From NCBI RefSeq assembly GCF_042100115.1, contig NC_091275.1, forward strand, positions 2,480,001 through 2,544,000: 64,000 nucleotides of DNA. The letters run 5' to 3'. The position numbers and the translations under genes were made by a program. Below the pieces are notes generated by a model. The model was not told where the DNA came from. It saw only the letters and a list, made by a program, of their open reading frames with translations, and made no database searches. Of this stretch, positions 36,495 through 46,013 are shown in pieces. Origin of the DNA: Alternaria dauci (Eukaryota; Ascomycota; Dothideomycetes; Pleosporales; Pleosporaceae). The number at the start of each line of letters is the position of its first letter. The stretch's first letter is position 1.

Positions 36495-37450
36495 GTCGCG
36501 CTACCACGCGTGCTCCGTGCGCATTACCGATCTAGCCTCTCTACGTAACCACGCCGTTCACAACCTGGAAACTCGATCATCACGGCTCCATGGAATTCTC
36601 TGCCTCTCAACCACTGAATTCGTGTAACTAAGCTGGCCTTCTTCAGCGCAATTGTTGCCTTGGAATTATTTCACCCCTAACAACCCAGCCATAGCACAAA
36701 CTTTCATCTATGAAATGATCACCAGCTTGGTCCCCCATCTCTATCGATTCAAGAAGACGTATGCAGACAAAGCCGATTAAGCGACCAAAAGAAAGCAGTG
36801 GTCAAGTGGGCCCAAGATGCAGCGTAATTGAGTTCCAGCTTATGTCATGTGCTTTCTAGCGTACAGCCTCTTGACGCCAGTGGAAAGTCAGAAGGTACGT
36901 TCAAGATGCGTCAAACTTCATGCTTGTAACTTTCAGTCTAGTGCCTGCTGAAAGCAACGTGACCTTTGGTCGTTCACCTCTCTACGTTCACCTCTGATGG
37001 TTGACGCGCGAACGATTGGTCCGTGCACGTCAATCAGGAAATACAGATACCATCGAGTCTTCAAGTTGTCAAAACCCTTTCATTTGGTCACAAACTGAGT
37101 GCTTATATAGAGCGGTACCTTAGATCGATTCTTTACAGTTTACAATCGGTGTTTCAGGGACGCATGCGATCGAGGTGGTCCAGCAAGGGCCAGGACACCG
37201 AGAGGTTGGATCGACGCTCTGCCCCGCCAGCTAGTCTACTTGCAGCCACCAACGGTCCGTGCTATGCGGGGTTGCATGTCTGGGGGAAGCAGGAAGGAGC
37301 TCGCGGGTGCTCACGAGATCTATAGAAGCTACCCCTCCCAGCTGAACAAACTTCGCTGCTTCCCTTTGCTTTCTCACACGACAACTTCATGCTCACTCCC
37401 ACACCCTACTCGATTCATTCCAACCCACATTCTACATCAAATCATTCACA
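36495..37450. promoter_or_regulatory. Divergent intergenic / promoter region (PIG-S and DJ-1-like genes)
   Basis: 956 bp between two head-to-head starts. A pyrimidine-rich stretch lies directly before the DJ-1-like start (about 37340-37430), typical of fungal core promoters. No other feature is supported. Confidence 0.5.
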
Positions 37451-38508
37451 ATGAGTGCAATCGCTGACAGCACCGATGGCCCTGTCGAGCAGGTCAAGGT
37501 GCTGTTTGCCCTGTTCCCGGGCTACAACACGCTCGACGTGGCAGGTCCCCTCGAGGTTCTGAGTCGCTCCCTCCAGGACCTCAAGGACAAGTGTCAGTCA
37601 AACTCTCGCCCAATTCGTTCTTTGTTGACATGAAGTAGCCAGCAAGGCCTTCAACTGCCAATTCGTCGGTACCGCAGCTGCCATGACATCCGTCCAGGGC
37701 CTCACCATCAAGGCAGACATGGACTACGAGGTGAGCCTACATGTACGGAGTCTCACAGCTTAATCTGACATTCGCCCTAGGACGCCAACAACGAGCTTGA
37801 GGACTTTGACGTCCTCATCGTTCCCGGTGGTGAGGGTGTCTTTGAGGTCCTCAAGAACAAATCTGAGCCTCTCGGACTCCTCACCAAGTACGTCGAGCTT
37901 CAGGAGAAGAACCCTAGCAAGGAGCGCACTATCCTTGCCATCGACGTCGGTGCCCTGCTTCTTGCTCAGCAAGGTATGCTCGAAGGCCTCGCTGCTACAA
38001 CCCACCCAGACTACTACGTCCGTCTCGAGACAATCTGTCAAGACGCGGCTAGGCGAGACATGTCCGAGCGCACGGATGTCATGGAGGAGCGTTATGTAGT
38101 CAACAACGCCCGCTTCGACTTGGGCGAGAACCCTGACGACAACCCGTAAGTAGACTCTGGATCGCACTGGCGTGCATCGCTGACTATCCCAGGTACATCA
38201 TCAAGAAGTCGCGTGAGCCACCAAGCGCTCCCGAAGGCACCAACACCGGACATGCCCGTAGGAAATCTATCGCTCGCAAGGGCAGCAACGCCTGGCGTGA
38301 CTCTCGCCGCCGCGAGTCTATCGCTAGGCGTGCTTCCATGCCTCTGGGCGGTATGCGTGTCATCACCACCGGTGGTGTGACTGCTGGGCTCGATGCCAGC
38401 CTTTACTTGGTGGGTTCTTTGGCTTCCCACGACTCGGCCCTGGAGGTCGCTCGTGCTATGCAGTATACTTGGGTCAAGGGCGTTACGGTCGATGCGATCG
38501 ATGTTTGA
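37451..38508 (+). CDS. DJ-1/PfpI (class I glutamine-amidotransferase-like) family protein, catalytic Cys replaced
   Basis: Four exons, 37451-37592, 37639-37730, 37781-38145 and 38193-38508, give 304 aa. The fold start is VKVLFALFPGYNTLDVAGP, followed by FNCQFVGTAAA, DVLIVPGGEGVFE and the nucleophile-elbow region LAIDVGALLLAQQGMLEG, then ATTHPDYY. In active relatives the elbow reads V-C-T-G; here it is I-D-V-G, so Asp (about residue 133, codon 37943-37945) stands where the Cys nucleophile should be. The last exon adds a basic Ser/Arg-rich insert (about residues 203-250) with three Arg-Arg-x-Ser-type sites, before the normal GGVTAGLDASLYLV end. Role unknown; it is probably not a classic hydrolase or hydratase. 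Confidence 0.88.
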
Positions 38509-40089
38509 GCTACGGCTCCCGCGCGACGAGCGAAGGCGTGTACGATGAAAGGGTTGAACAGTGATCGGATTGGTCATCTGAAACATGTCGGGAATCTTCA
38601 AGATTTACCACGACGAATCATGTGAGGATTCATTGAGGAGTATGTAAAGAATCAAGAAATTCTGAAAGTCGTCCCTGATGGGGTAATGCGTGGTGAGAGA
38701 TGTCGACAGGGAGTTGTGCCGACGCGAAGCTCAGGCGTCTCCACAGCTCCACTGCAGGCGGGTAACCGTGCCTTTGCTGTTAGCGCGCGCAGGCCGAACC
38801 TCCTGCATTACGGCATATAAATTATGCAGCGGTCACGTATTCTGCATCAGCTCGCCCGCAGCATTCGGAGCATCATCGCCGATCACCTCAGATAAAGTGT
38901 TGCATCACGACATTGGCCCCTTTGGGCCCACTTACATATGTCAAGACTGGAAGGAGACGGTCTGCACTACTAACCGGCGGGTCTGCCACTCGTGTACATT
39001 ATTTGGTCGCGGGTTACTGAGATCGGATCCATCTCATATAGTCGTAGATGCAGAAAAGCTGACACAGAACCAGTTACATTCGTCTCATGGGAAAGCCTAC
39101 GTGCCACTGAATGCCGATATACGGTCTTGTCCTAGTAGTCTACAAAGAACTCGCACACGGACGCCACTTGTTGACTCCATTACCTCCCACTCCAAAGCTT
39201 CCGTAGGCATAACGACCAACTCTCCTCTTTTTCGAATCACCGTGCCGCCATACGAACCCGAAGTACTGGCGCGACTCTGCAGCCGTCCAAGGCGTATTAC
39301 TTGCCACGTTAATACGAAGCCTTTGGCATCCTGCGAACAACCATCATCGCTGTTCTCTTGGTACCCCATGTAGGTGCCACACTCATGCCTGCCAGACCAA
39401 CCGTGACGAAGTGCTCGATGCTCGATGCTCGATGATTCCCCCATCAACACCTTCTTGCTACCAAGGGCAATTTCGACATTGAGTGGGTAAATAATCGGGG
39501 TGAAAGTCGCTTGCCGCCCTCGATATGTGAAGGAATCAAGGAAGACCGCTCTTTCAACCGACGAGGACGATAGTCAGAACGATTCACTTTCCGAAACCAC
39601 TGCAACATCCGGCGAGAAAGTATACCTATATTCGCTACTGCTCTTCTTCTCCCAGCTTCTTCGGTTGTCAGAGCCTGGAAGTCAGAAGGTCCTTGGAGAA
39701 GCAGAGTATACAAACCAATGAATCTAAGCAATATGCAATGAACTACAAGAAATCAAGCTGTTGCGCTGGGTACTCGACCCGGCATTCCTGACCAATGACA
39801 GCCATCCAGTGACGTCCTCGCTTAGACCTGCCTCCATGTCCATGCACCTTCCCTAATGCAACCGTCATGTCTTGGCGAAGACGAACCTAGGCAAGCCACA
39901 AATGTCGCAACACATGGGCACGATGATTGGAAGATGTGTATCCATTATGTCTTGTTCGCGACTCGAGTGTCTTGGCCTTTATAAGCGTGCCCAGGAATAT
40001 TGTCTTGGGATATATAACCCTTGGGCTATTGCAACCTCAATCTAGCTTCCCAATGCCACAACAACGCGTATGAGTAACGCGTATCGCCA
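38509..40089. other. Intergenic, 1.6 kb
   Basis: A plus-strand open frame at 38690-39373 shows no recognisable content and was not called. A 7-bp unit is repeated three times at 39412-39432. The right end holds the chromate transporter promoter. No RNA gene was recognised. Confidence 0.5.
39412..39432. repeat. Short tandem repeat, 7-bp unit TGCTCGA x3
   Basis: Three perfect back-to-back copies of a 7-bp unit, followed by a partial copy. It lies in noncoding sequence and is probably a small slippage-derived array. Confidence 0.85.
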
Positions 40090-41875
40090 ATGCCGCTCCA
40101 GTCTCTCATAAGCTCGCTCCGGCGGCGTAGCCGTCGCGCTTCGCCTCCTCCAGCTCATCTGCAAGCCAATACTCAAAAGCTCGAATGGCGTCTTTTGGAC
40201 ATCTTCACGCGCATGTGGGATTTGGGCTTCACTGCTTTCGGGGGCCCACCTGTGCACTTTCAGATCTTGCATCGGAGATTTGTCGAGGGTTTGGGATTCC
40301 AGGGTGGGAGTAAATGGTTGGATGAACAGACTGTAAGTGTAAAAAAAGCAGCATATCTGATGTCGTTCGCAAAGAGACATTGTTCTCTCCCGTATCCATC
40401 CCACCTATCAGAGTGTCCGCACAACTGATCCCCTCACCTGTAGTATCAAGAACTCTTCGCAATATGCCAAGCTCTCCCCGGCCCAGCCTCAACCAAGATG
40501 TGTTTCTGCATTGCCCTCCTACACGCAGGCATCGTCTCCGCCGTCTTCGCCTTCCTCCTCTGGAGCCTCCCTGGCGCAATTGGCATGTATGGACTTTCCC
40601 TCGGCGTACAGAAGATGCCGGAACGTCTCCCTCCCATCGTTTACGCTTTGCTTTCCGGATTGAACGCCAGTACCGTTGGAATCATCGCACTAGCAGCTGT
40701 TCAGTTGTCCGAAAAAGCCATCAAAGACCGTGTCACACGCATTCTGGTGATATTTGGTGCATGTGCGGGTCTGTGTTATAATGCGCTATGGTACTTTCCC
40801 GTGCTAATTGTTATCGGCGGCTTTACGACCGTGATGTGGGATATTTGGTTGAGACAGCGTGTGGATAAGATGAAGGCTGCATATCATGCTAAAAGGAGGA
40901 GAGCGAGAGATGAGCAAGGTGACGCAGAGGAGGTTCAAGCTACAACACAGAGCATTCCTCTTGAGCTTACGCGTCCGGAAGCTGTAAAGAGGAGACAGTG
41001 GGCGGGCAGCGTGACAGATCGCATTGTGCCTGAGCGGGAAGAGGCGAGAAGGAGTCATGCTGGGGAACGGCCGGTTGTTGATGATGTGGCTGCGAAGAAT
41101 GATGCCGAGACCGTTGCACCTGTGGCGGATGTCAATACGCACAACATTTCTGTCAAGGTTGGTGTGTCACTCATCGTGGGCTTCCTGCTCTCCTTCATCA
41201 TCGTTATGGTTATCCGCGGTACGGTATCTAGCGGTCGGCTATTCAATCTCTTCTCCAACATGTAAGTTTCTCATCAAGCTACCTACCCTGCGCTTCCTAC
41301 TAATCGCACCACGCAGGTATCTTGCCGGCACCATCATATTCGGCGGCGGTCCCGTAGTAATCCCTCTACTGCGCTCCTATGTCGTAGACCCAGGATGGGT
41401 TTCACCTCGGGATTTTCTCCTCGGCCTGGCTATCATCCAAGCCTTCCCTGGCCCCAACTTCAACTTTGCAGTATACCTCGGTGCTCTGACCATCGCTTCG
41501 GCACCCGGTTCTACGCCAACCATAGTAGGCGCCCTTCTCGGTTTCATCGGCATCTTCTTCCCCGGTATTGTGTTGGCAGTCGGCGTGCAGTCTATCTGGC
41601 AGGTCATGCGCACCAAAGCATGGGTGCTCAGTCTACTAAAAGGCATCAATGCGACGGCTGTGGGACTTGTCTTTACGGCTGTCTACAGGCTTTGGGAGAT
41701 TGGTTATTTGACGCCAGAAAGTACTGATGGAAAGAGTTTGGCAGATGAGCCCTGGTGGGTAGTTGTTGCTGCGTTGGCCTACGCAGAGACGGCTTGGTTT
41801 GGGGTTCCACCTGCTGTGGCAATCATCATTGGTGCCATCCTAGGCCTGGGGTGGTATGGAGCTGTTGGGCAGTGA
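40090..41875 (+). CDS. Chromate transporter, two-domain CHR (ChrA-like) protein
   Basis: Three exons, 40090-40332, 40444-41261 and 41317-41875, give 539 aa. The protein has two related halves. Half one has LGFTAFGGPPVHFQILHRRF and QALPGPASTKM; half two has IIFGGGPVVIPLLRSYV and IQAFPGPNFNFAVYLG. These are the paired FGG-P-H/V and PGP signatures of the long-chain CHR family. About six hydrophobic segments per half are separated by a charged loop of roughly 110 residues. Bacterial members export chromate; fungal members are less studied and could move chromate or sulfate. The exon 1/2 and 2/3 joins fall between a signature and its continuation and restore them in frame. The end is the TGA at 41873-41875. 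tRNA-Pro lies only 55 bp downstream on the same strand. Confidence 0.92.
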
Positions 41876-41940
41876 AAACTTTTACAATATAGATCGATAT
41901 CAGGAGGAAAAACGCCAAGAAAAGCAATTCGGTCTTATGG

Positions 41941-41991
41941 GTAATTGGTCACCCGATCCATTTGGTTCTTACACCAGCTAACAAAAACCAG
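41941..41991 (+). other. Non-canonical tRNA intron A, spliceosome-like
   Basis: 51 nt between tRNA positions 10 and 11. The 5' end is GTAATT, the branch-like site is AGCTAACA near 41976-41983, and the 3' end is CCAG. Length, branch sequence and branch-to-acceptor distance match mRNA introns in this window. The border is ambiguous by one base because G occurs at both ends; the GT-AG choice is given. Confidence 0.82.
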
Positions 41992-42001
41992 TCTAGTGGT
42001 A

Positions 42002-42055
42002 GTACGTTCTCCTGTGAATTGATCCGATTAACAAATTTCTAACATTCGTTCTCAG
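42002..42055 (+). other. Non-canonical tRNA intron B, spliceosome-like
   Basis: 54 nt between tRNA positions 21 and 22. The 5' end is GTACGT, the branch-like site is TTCTAACA near 42037-42044, and the 3' end is TCTCAG. It is separated from intron A by a 10-nt exon (TCTAGTGGTA). Confidence 0.82.
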
Positions 42056-42071
42056 TGATTCTCGCTTAGGG

Positions 42072-42104
42072 ACGTTCTATCAGAACACAAACCCAAGCAC
42101 AGCT
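42072..42104 (+). other. Canonical anticodon-loop tRNA intron
   Basis: 33 nt directly 3' of position 37, the standard site for the tRNA splicing endonuclease. It contains a 5-bp hairpin (GTTCT-ATC-AGAAC, 42074-42086) and a CCC at 42092-42094 able to pair with the GGG of the anticodon loop, as expected for the anticodon-intron helix. Confidence 0.85.
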
Positions 42105-42147
42105 TGCGAGAGGCCCCGCGTTCGAGTCGCGGTAAGACCCGTCTTTC

Positions 42148-42152
42148 TTTTT
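42148..42152 (+). terminator. Pol III terminator of tRNA-Pro
   Basis: A five-T run eight bases after the discriminator base. It supports Pol III transcription of the whole interrupted gene. Confidence 0.8.
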
Positions 42153-42816
42153 GCTGCAAACGATATCAGAGCGTCGCTCTAGTCACCTCAATATGCTAGG
42201 TTCTTGCATATGTATAATGATGATTATTTGTACTGCAAATCGCTATCATTCTGTGCACCCAGAAGTCTTATCCTGGTAGTAGTTTTTGCTATATGCTCGT
42301 TCTTATTCTGTAACATCTCCTGCCGGCTTTAACATCTTCGATATTGGAGCGTACCCTTTCCCATAGACCATGCTGTGTTGCTCTCCCGCGTTGTGGGACC
42401 TACTCCATGCATAGATAGCAGTTTACGTTTTCGAATAAAGCTTGAAACCAATCTTGTTGTGGTCAAAGTAGATGAGTCAATGAATAAAATGCAATTGTGC
42501 ACCGTCGTGACTACCTGTTGTACAAACGCTAGCTACAGCTCATTCCGAAGAAGATGAGCAGGGGAGATGCAACCCGATAAAAGGACCTCGACCAGCCAGC
42601 AAAAAGAAAATACTAACAATGCTCAAACAGAGCTGAGCCCATGACCCCAAATAGTATGTTATCAACTCCAGGCACCGAAGCTAAAAAGAGAGAAACCCCA
42701 GCAAAACGCCATGACCTGCCAATAACCCCGAAGGAAAGTTGTAACCACCACGACCACAGAATAACATCATGATGTCCATAAAAACATGAGTCACAACCAA
42801 ACGATCGGCGTTTGGC
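42153..42816. other. Intergenic
   Basis: Sequence between tRNA-Pro and the stop of the small Ser/Tyr-rich gene on the minus strand. No further gene was recognised. Confidence 0.55.
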
Positions 42817-43110
42817 CTACTTGTAGTATCCTCCATTCGGCGCGGAAGTCGACGTGTTCGGGTCGTAGATCTGACCACCGCCGTTGTGGATGATTGGTGG
42901 CTTGCTGTACGCTTTGCTGCGTGACGAGCTACCCGAGTTTGTGTATAGGCTCGAGGATGCGGCAGAGTAGGCTGCAGGGATGTTAGACTCATCATTGAGA
43001 CATGCCCTGATAGGAGCAGGCAACGTACATGTGGATGAAGTCGAGGGACGGGATGCATAGGCACCCTTGTTCTGACTGTAGGAGCCGTAAGACGAGCTCG
43101 ACGACGACAT
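42817..43110 (-). CDS. Small Ser/Tyr-rich protein of unknown function
   Basis: Two exons, 43110-43029 and 42971-42817, give 78 aa: MSSSSSSYGSYSQNKGAYAS at the start and SAPNGGYYK at the end. The putative intron (57 nt, GTACGT...GTCTAAC...GCAG) has good consensus but is a multiple of three and contains no stop, so the unspliced frame also reads through with 19 more residues. The composition is low-complexity and hydrophilic, with no signal peptide or domain. A long leader up to about 43480 may be the 5' UTR. The gene is plausible because start, branch site and ending are clean; no function is suggested. Confidence 0.55.
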   Translation of the reverse strand: MSSSSSSYGSYSQNKGAYASRPSTSSTCTLPAPIRACLNDESNIPAAYSAASSSLYTNSGSSSRSKAYSKPPIIHNGGGQIYDPNTSTSAPNGGYYK

Positions 43111-44645
43111 GGTTGGTTGGTGTTGAGAGTGTTGGAGGCGTTCAATGGCCAGTGGTGATTCGAAGGATGAGATGAGTGATCGTCGTGTAAAGTGCGGTTG
43201 ACGGCGATGAAGCTGGGGTTGGGTGTATACGAGACAGTAAGGGCGTATGGCGGGTGTGATGAACCTATACTGTTGACTGAAGACCACACGAGAACAACTC
43301 TGACTCTTTTGAAGATGCTTGATATAGCTGTAGACTGAACAATTCTTTGATCGATTGACTGATAAAGAGAGGAAAGAAAGCAATCACCCACCTTACTCAC
43401 AACTATTTATTCCAGGCAGACAGAACCTGAGGCCGCCAATCTACAAGACTCACCTTTCGCACCGTTGACTGTTCCTCCGTTGCCATCGGAGCTCTCCTAC
43501 GCTCCATGTAACGCCGTTGCCTGGATAGCTGGGCCAGGCGCGTGAACGACGTGGATGACTGCGCGATTGCGATGATTCACACGCGTGGCTATGTTGCCTC
43601 GGGACAGGTCCTGAGGCAGGACACGCGTAAGGGAGCGAATCAGCGATTAGGCAGCCCTTTTTGGCACCTGCTCGATCTGCCAAGAAGAAGAGTCATCGCC
43701 GGTGGGTGTGAGTTCACCGAAGTAATCAGTTCATCCGGGGTGGGCTAGATCTGCGGTATGTCTAGAAAGGGCTGAGTTGGTGAATTGGGTGGTGTGTAGA
43801 GTGGATGTGTTTCGCCGTCTTCTCCTGCATGGCACATCAAACAACACGAACGTATTGGAAGGCAGCAGGGAATCTGTCGGAGACGCGCTATCAAGTGACG
43901 TGCACGACACCCCAGGCGACAGCGATGCCAGAAATGGATAATGACAAAGCGGACAAACTGGTGAACAGAAAAGTCACCGGTACCGAAAGAAGAATAAGGT
44001 GTGGGGGCTAAGGGAAAGATGGATGCCTGAAACCATTAGCAGCATTGCGAAGTGTTCACCGCAACACAACGTCATGGAAGTACATCGGCGGCGTCCGAAG
44101 ATGGAAGCAATGCGCATATGATTGAGGAAAGAGAAGAAATGAAGAGGCAAAGGGTGGTGTTGTGAGAGATGGGGGGAGGCGCAGTAGAGGGTCGCTGATG
44201 CATGGCGGGGTCGCTGCGGTGCGAACGGCAATCAACATAGCCAAGGCTGTTGCGAGGCTGAACGCCATTCACGTGGCAAGATATTGTTGCTAACTCGAAG
44301 CGGTATCCATGAAGGTGGCAATTGCGCGGCTGTGAATTGCGCAAGCGCGCATGTTGTCCTGCGGTTTGCCAGCGCATAGCCGGTGAACCGCTGGAGGAGT
44401 TCTGAACGGGAGGCGCAAGCCCGAACGTCTCGCCAACTATGCGGCACATGAACAGGAGGATGGGTGGCGTAGACTGCGCATCTCAGTCTGCCGGTGTATG
44501 GTCGGCGAGAAAGTGGAGGCATAGCATTCTACACTTGTAGTCCGGACTGCTTGTGAAACCAGGAGCGTGTCACGGAATTGATATGACCATCAACTGGTAT
44601 CAAATGCATTGGGTATCGCTATATCCGCTCCTTCAATCTTCTCGT
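43111..44645. other. Intergenic, 1.5 kb
   Basis: This contains the promoter and probable 5' UTR of the small Ser/Tyr-rich gene and the 3' flank of PRP17. Overlapping open frames on the minus strand (44056-44522) show no recognisable protein. Confidence 0.5.
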
Positions 44646-46013
44646 CTAATCGTACAGTCTCAAGACACCGTTCAAATCACCCGCAATCACTTTACTCGTC
44701 TCCCTAGGGTGCCACTGTACTGATAGCACAGGCGCATCGCTGGCCGCAATCTTGTGATACATCTTGCACGTCTTCCAGTCCCAGAAGCACAGATAGCCTC
44801 CACTGTCACCAGAGCTGATGAACTGCCCATCAGGACTAATTGCCACATCTGGCGCATATCCAGCCACATTGTGTCCTCGGTAGCTCTTCTTTCGATTTTG
44901 TCGGAAGCGGTCCGTAGAGCTGTATACGGTGATTTGGTTATCGGACGATTGGAAGGCCACGTATTTGCCTGACGGATGGGGCGAGGAGCGGACCATGGAG
45001 AACATGTAAGGTTCGGCGATGAACTTGATGGGTACAGGAATACCGTATTCCCAAGCGCGCAGTGACTTGTCGTCTGATGTGGTAATGAAACGGCGGTTCT
45101 CGTCGCAGAAGGTGATTGTGTTGACAGGTCCGAGATGGTGGTCGTATTCTTGCACCATCTCTCCGCTTCTTGTGTCGTATTGTAGGATCTTCTTGTCGCT
45201 CATACCGGCCAAGAACTCGTGTGGTGTACTAGGGTTGATGCGCACAACATGCGGTGTTTTTCCAGTTGTAAACCTGTTCAAGCACTTTCCAGTCTCTGTA
45301 TCCCATAGCTTCATGTAACGATCGTAACTAGCGGACACGAATTGTGTGCCGCTAGGATTGAAGTCAATGTCAACCACCGACTTCGTATGCCCCGAGTAGG
45401 TTCGCAGGAGCTCGCGTTGGTGGTAGACGTCCCATAGCGCAATCTTCGAATCGGCCGAGGCGGAGAGTAAGAGGTGACCACTGTCGGGAATGAAGCGCAC
45501 TTGGGTAATCGACTTCGTGTGGTATTTGTAGGTGTGAATGAGCTTCTTCGGTATGAAGCTCTTGGGCTCGTAATCGCCGGTGAGTTTGATATCGAGGTCT
45601 GTGGGGACATGCATGTACGTCCGTCCCTGGTAATCGTACTGCTGGCTACCGACAAACTCGCTCGTCTCGCCTTCGGCTTCGGTATCGCGGTAGTCTGTGC
45701 CAGCGAGCTTCTTTTGCGCGGGTGCAGCGTTGTCGACGATCTCATCTTCCTCGTAGACTATCTCCACTTCGACATCCGATCCAAACTCGTCATCTGAGGC
45801 AGCGTCTGGCCTCTCTTCCTCGTACTTTGCCCAGGGCCCCTTGTATGCGCCAGCACCGGTCACAACACTCGAGTCGCCCTTGCCCTCTCGCTTCCTCTTC
45901 TTCGATCCCGCGCCTGACTCGATTGCACGCTGTCCTTGACGGAAAGTGTGGTCGCTGATGTACGTCTCTGCAGCGAATCCGGTTGGCACCCTGCCCGAGC
46001 CGCCGGCGGCCAT
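44646..46013 (-). CDS. PRP17: Pre-mRNA splicing factor Prp17/CDC40 (WD40), short N-terminus
   Basis: A single exon of 455 aa. After a charged N-terminus comes the Prp17-specific region TGFAAETYISDHTFRQGQR, then YQGRTYMHVPTDLD and IPKKLIHTYKYHTKSITQVRF. Seven WD40 blades fill about residues 165-455 (for example LSASADSKIALWDVY, VSASYDRYMKLWDTE, ITTSDDKSLRAWEYG). The last is VIAGDLNGVLRLYD at the stop, as in the family. Prp17 acts in the second step of splicing. Orthologues have about 80-120 residues before the TGFAAET region. Here only 10 precede it, and an in-frame TAA lies 48 bp upstream of the ATG. A missing 5' exon is possible but was not found. Confidence 0.93.
   Translation of the reverse strand: MAAGGSGRVPTGFAAETYISDHTFRQGQRAIESGAGSKKRKREGKGDSSVVTGAGAYKGPWAKYEEERPDAASDDEFGSDVEVEIVYEEDEIVDNAAPAQKKLAGTDYRDTEAEGETSEFVGSQQYDYQGRTYMHVPTDLDIKLTGDYEPKSFIPKKLIHTYKYHTKSITQVRFIPDSGHLLLSASADSKIALWDVYHQRELLRTYSGHTKSVVDIDFNPSGTQFVSASYDRYMKLWDTETGKCLNRFTTGKTPHVVRINPSTPHEFLAGMSDKKILQYDTRSGEMVQEYDHHLGPVNTITFCDENRRFITTSDDKSLRAWEYGIPVPIKFIAEPYMFSMVRSSPHPSGKYVAFQSSDNQITVYSSTDRFRQNRKKSYRGHNVAGYAPDVAISPDGQFISSGDSGGYLCFWDWKTCKMYHKIAASDAPVLSVQWHPRETSKVIAGDLNGVLRLYD

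Larger units (their letters stand above)
41931..42140 (+). tRNA. tRNA-Pro (anticodon AGG) interrupted by three introns, two of spliceosomal type
   Basis: Exons 41931-41940, 41992-42001, 42056-42071 and 42105-42140 add to 72 nt, the normal length of eukaryotic tRNA-Pro. Joined, they give acceptor GGTCTTA/TAAGACC (7 of 7 pairs), a D arm with AGTGGTA loop, anticodon stem CTCGC/GCGAG (5 of 5), loop TTAGGGT with AGG, variable loop AGGCC, T arm CCGCG-TTCGAGT-CGCGG (5 of 5), and discriminator C as in eukaryotic tRNA-Pro. T8, A14, G18-G19, A21, T33, T54-T55-C56, A58 and C61 are all in place. Unspliced, the 5' half does not fold as a tRNA. A Pol III T-run follows. One intron sits at the canonical site after position 37. 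The other two sit in the D-arm half and look like pre-mRNA introns. Because the spliced product is intact, a pseudogene is unlikely. Confidence 0.9.

Noticed and set aside
38690..39373. 227-codon plus-strand open frame.
   Set aside because: No recognisable domain; it overlaps other frames and has no coding-like pattern.
42002..42030. Reading the start of intron B as the anticodon arm of tRNA-His (GTG in a CTGTGAA loop).
   Set aside because: The acceptor stem does not pair with any nearby 5' sequence in that reading, while the tRNA-Pro model pairs completely and gives the exact length.
41931..42140. Calling the locus a tRNA pseudogene.
   Set aside because: The joined exons keep every stem pair and the invariant bases, and the terminator is present; decay would be expected to hit the exons as well.
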